This document shows positions 13,947 to 14,659 of a stretch of DNA of 14,659 nt, piece after piece. Position numbers and translations under genes: made by a program. Position 1 is the stretch's first letter. Every line of letters begins with the position of its first letter. Source of the stretch: Acidaminococcaceae bacterium UBA2453 (GTDB lineage: Bacteria; Bacillota; Negativicutes; Acidaminococcales; Acidaminococcaceae); contig DDQB01000031.1 in the NCBI GenBank assembly GCA_002342505.1, forward strand, positions 4,647 through 19,305, given 5' to 3'. Under the pieces are notes generated by a model that had not been told where the DNA came from, did no database searches, and saw only the letters and a list, made by a program, of their open reading frames with translations.

Positions 13947-14046
13947 GAACCGGCGATTCGAGTGTTTTGCATACACATGGCAAAGGAATGAATCGGGGAT
14001 TCGATGGACTTGTTTATTTATGGCGAAAGAATGAATCCGAGGTTCG
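13947..14046 (+). repeat. Degenerate 43-nt-period repeat with inverted-repeat cores
   Basis: Three cores start at 13947, 13990 and 14033, exactly 43 nt apart. Each has the form GAAYC-N3-GRTTC-G: GAACC-GGC-GATTC, GAATC-GGG-GATTC and GAATC-CGA-GGTTC. The second is a perfect 5-bp inverted repeat, the third is closed by a G-T wobble, and the first has one mismatch. The second and third copies share 21 of 26 bases over 13978-14003 and 14021-14046. A decayed fourth copy retains GCGAAAGAA at 14069-14077. The array fills most of the 157-nt gap between the ROK kinase and the copper ATPase. Tandem operators for the downstream gene are one possibility; function is unknown. Confidence 0.7.
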
Positions 14047-14089
14047 TTAAATATTTTGTACTGAAGTTGCGAAAGAAGAATTTTTAGTA

Positions 14090-14659
14090 ATGAAGAAAGA
14101 AAAATATGTAGTAACCGGTATGACCTGCAGCGCCTGTTCCAGCCGCGTGGAAAAGGCGGTGAGCAAGCTGGAGGGGATGGAGAAGGCCAGTGTGAACCTG
14201 CTGACCAATTCCATGCAGGTAGAATATGACGAAACAAAATTAAACGGGGAAGCTATCGTACAGGCGGTGGTGAACGCAGGCTACGGCGCGGAAGCGGTGG
14301 CGGAACCAGTTCATAAAAGGACGGCGTCCGGCGCAGGCCAAAGCGGAACTAAAAAAAAGCCGGAAGAAAATCCGGCTGTGAAAGCGGCTCGGGAAGCTAT
14401 TGCTGAAATGCGGCACCGGCTGGTCTGGTCCCTGGTATTTTTAATTCCGGTGCTGATCCTTTCTATGACGCCTATGTTTGCCAAGTTTTTTGGTTTTGCG
14501 ATCCCGGACTTTTTGCAGACATATTTTTACGGAACGAATAATGCAGTCTGGCTTGCCTTTACGGAATTTATCCTGGTACTGCCGATCCTGATTATAAATA
14601 AGAAATTTTTTACCAGTGGCTTTAAAAGCCTGGCCATGGGCGGCCCCAATATGGACAGT
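14090..14659 (+). CDS. copA: Copper-type heavy-metal P1B ATPase (CopA-like), 5' part only
   Basis: The open frame runs off the window after 190 codons. The N-terminal ~70 residues are a heavy-metal-associated domain with the MTCSAC metal site (C13 and C16) and the conserved V-N-x-x-x-N strand. A Lys/Ala/Pro-rich linker (about 75-105) leads to the first membrane helix (VWSLVFLIPVLILSM, about 112-128) and a second hydrophobic segment (about 150-168). The last residues, GGPNMDS, match the loop before the third helix of CopA. The phosphorylation motif DKTGT and the CPC ion site lie beyond the window. ATG 14090 is preceded by only a weak AAAGAAG at 14072-14078. Copper(I) export is the usual role; silver or other soft metals are possible. 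The phased repeats upstream may relate to its control. Confidence 0.9.
   Translation, partial: MKKEKYVVTGMTCSACSSRVEKAVSKLEGMEKASVNLLTNSMQVEYDETKLNGEAIVQAVVNAGYGAEAVAEPVHKRTASGAGQSGTKKKPEENPAVKAAREAIAEMRHRLVWSLVFLIPVLILSMTPMFAKFFGFAIPDFLQTYFYGTNNAVWLAFTEFILVLPILIINKKFFTSGFKSLAMGGPNMDS

Noticed and set aside
13988..14050. 20-codon open frame inside the repeat region, before copA
   Set aside because: Very short, ribosome binding site only 1 nt from its ATG, and made of the repeat units themselves.
13980..14050. tRNA-like GGTTCG / GAATCC motifs in the repeats
   Set aside because: They resemble a T-arm fragment, but no acceptor, D or anticodon stems can be drawn on either strand.

Overview
The window looks like chromosomal DNA of a Bacillota (Firmicutes) species with roughly balanced GC. 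Likely placement is class Negativicutes (for example the Acidaminococcaceae). This rests on the gene set: a YerC-type regulator, HisZ with short-form HisG, fused HisIE and a CBS/DRTGG family II pyrophosphatase. It is an inference from gene content, not a species identification. Every gene is on the + strand. There are no mobile elements, CRISPR arrays, rRNAs or tRNAs.

Region 1 (1-2562) is a small operon of a TetR-family regulator, a methionine-type ABC ATPase (MetN-like, with a C-terminal NIL domain) and its permease (MetI-like). A clear rho-independent terminator closes it. No substrate-binding lipoprotein (MetQ) is present.

Region 2 (2563-11291) is a nearly complete histidine biosynthesis operon: yerC (TrpR-superfamily regulator)-hisZ-hisG-hisD-hisC-hisB-hisH-hisA-hisF-hisIE. 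HisZ and short HisG form the feedback-regulated first enzyme. HisIE does steps 2 and 3, HisA step 4, HisHF step 5, HisB step 6, HisC step 7 and HisD the last two oxidations. Only histinol-phosphate (histidinol-phosphate) phosphatase is missing from the cluster. The operon starts with an AT-rich regulatory region carrying a candidate promoter and an inverted repeat. It has a 129-nt internal gap before hisF containing a possible extended -10 promoter. It ends in a 13-bp terminator-like hairpin directly after hisIE.

Region 3 (11305-14659) holds a CBS/DRTGG-domain manganese-dependent inorganic pyrophosphatase whose ribosome binding site almost abuts that hairpin, then a ROK-family sugar kinase without the usual zinc motif, a 157-nt gap with a 43-nt-period degenerate repeat, and the 5' part of a copper-type P-type ATPase that runs off the window.

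The genes themselves are mostly well-known families. The parts most worth a second look are non-coding: the hairpin between hisIE and the pyrophosphatase, the phased repeats upstream of the copper ATPase, the palindrome in the his promoter, and the hisA-hisF gap. I did not find a clearly new multi-gene system.
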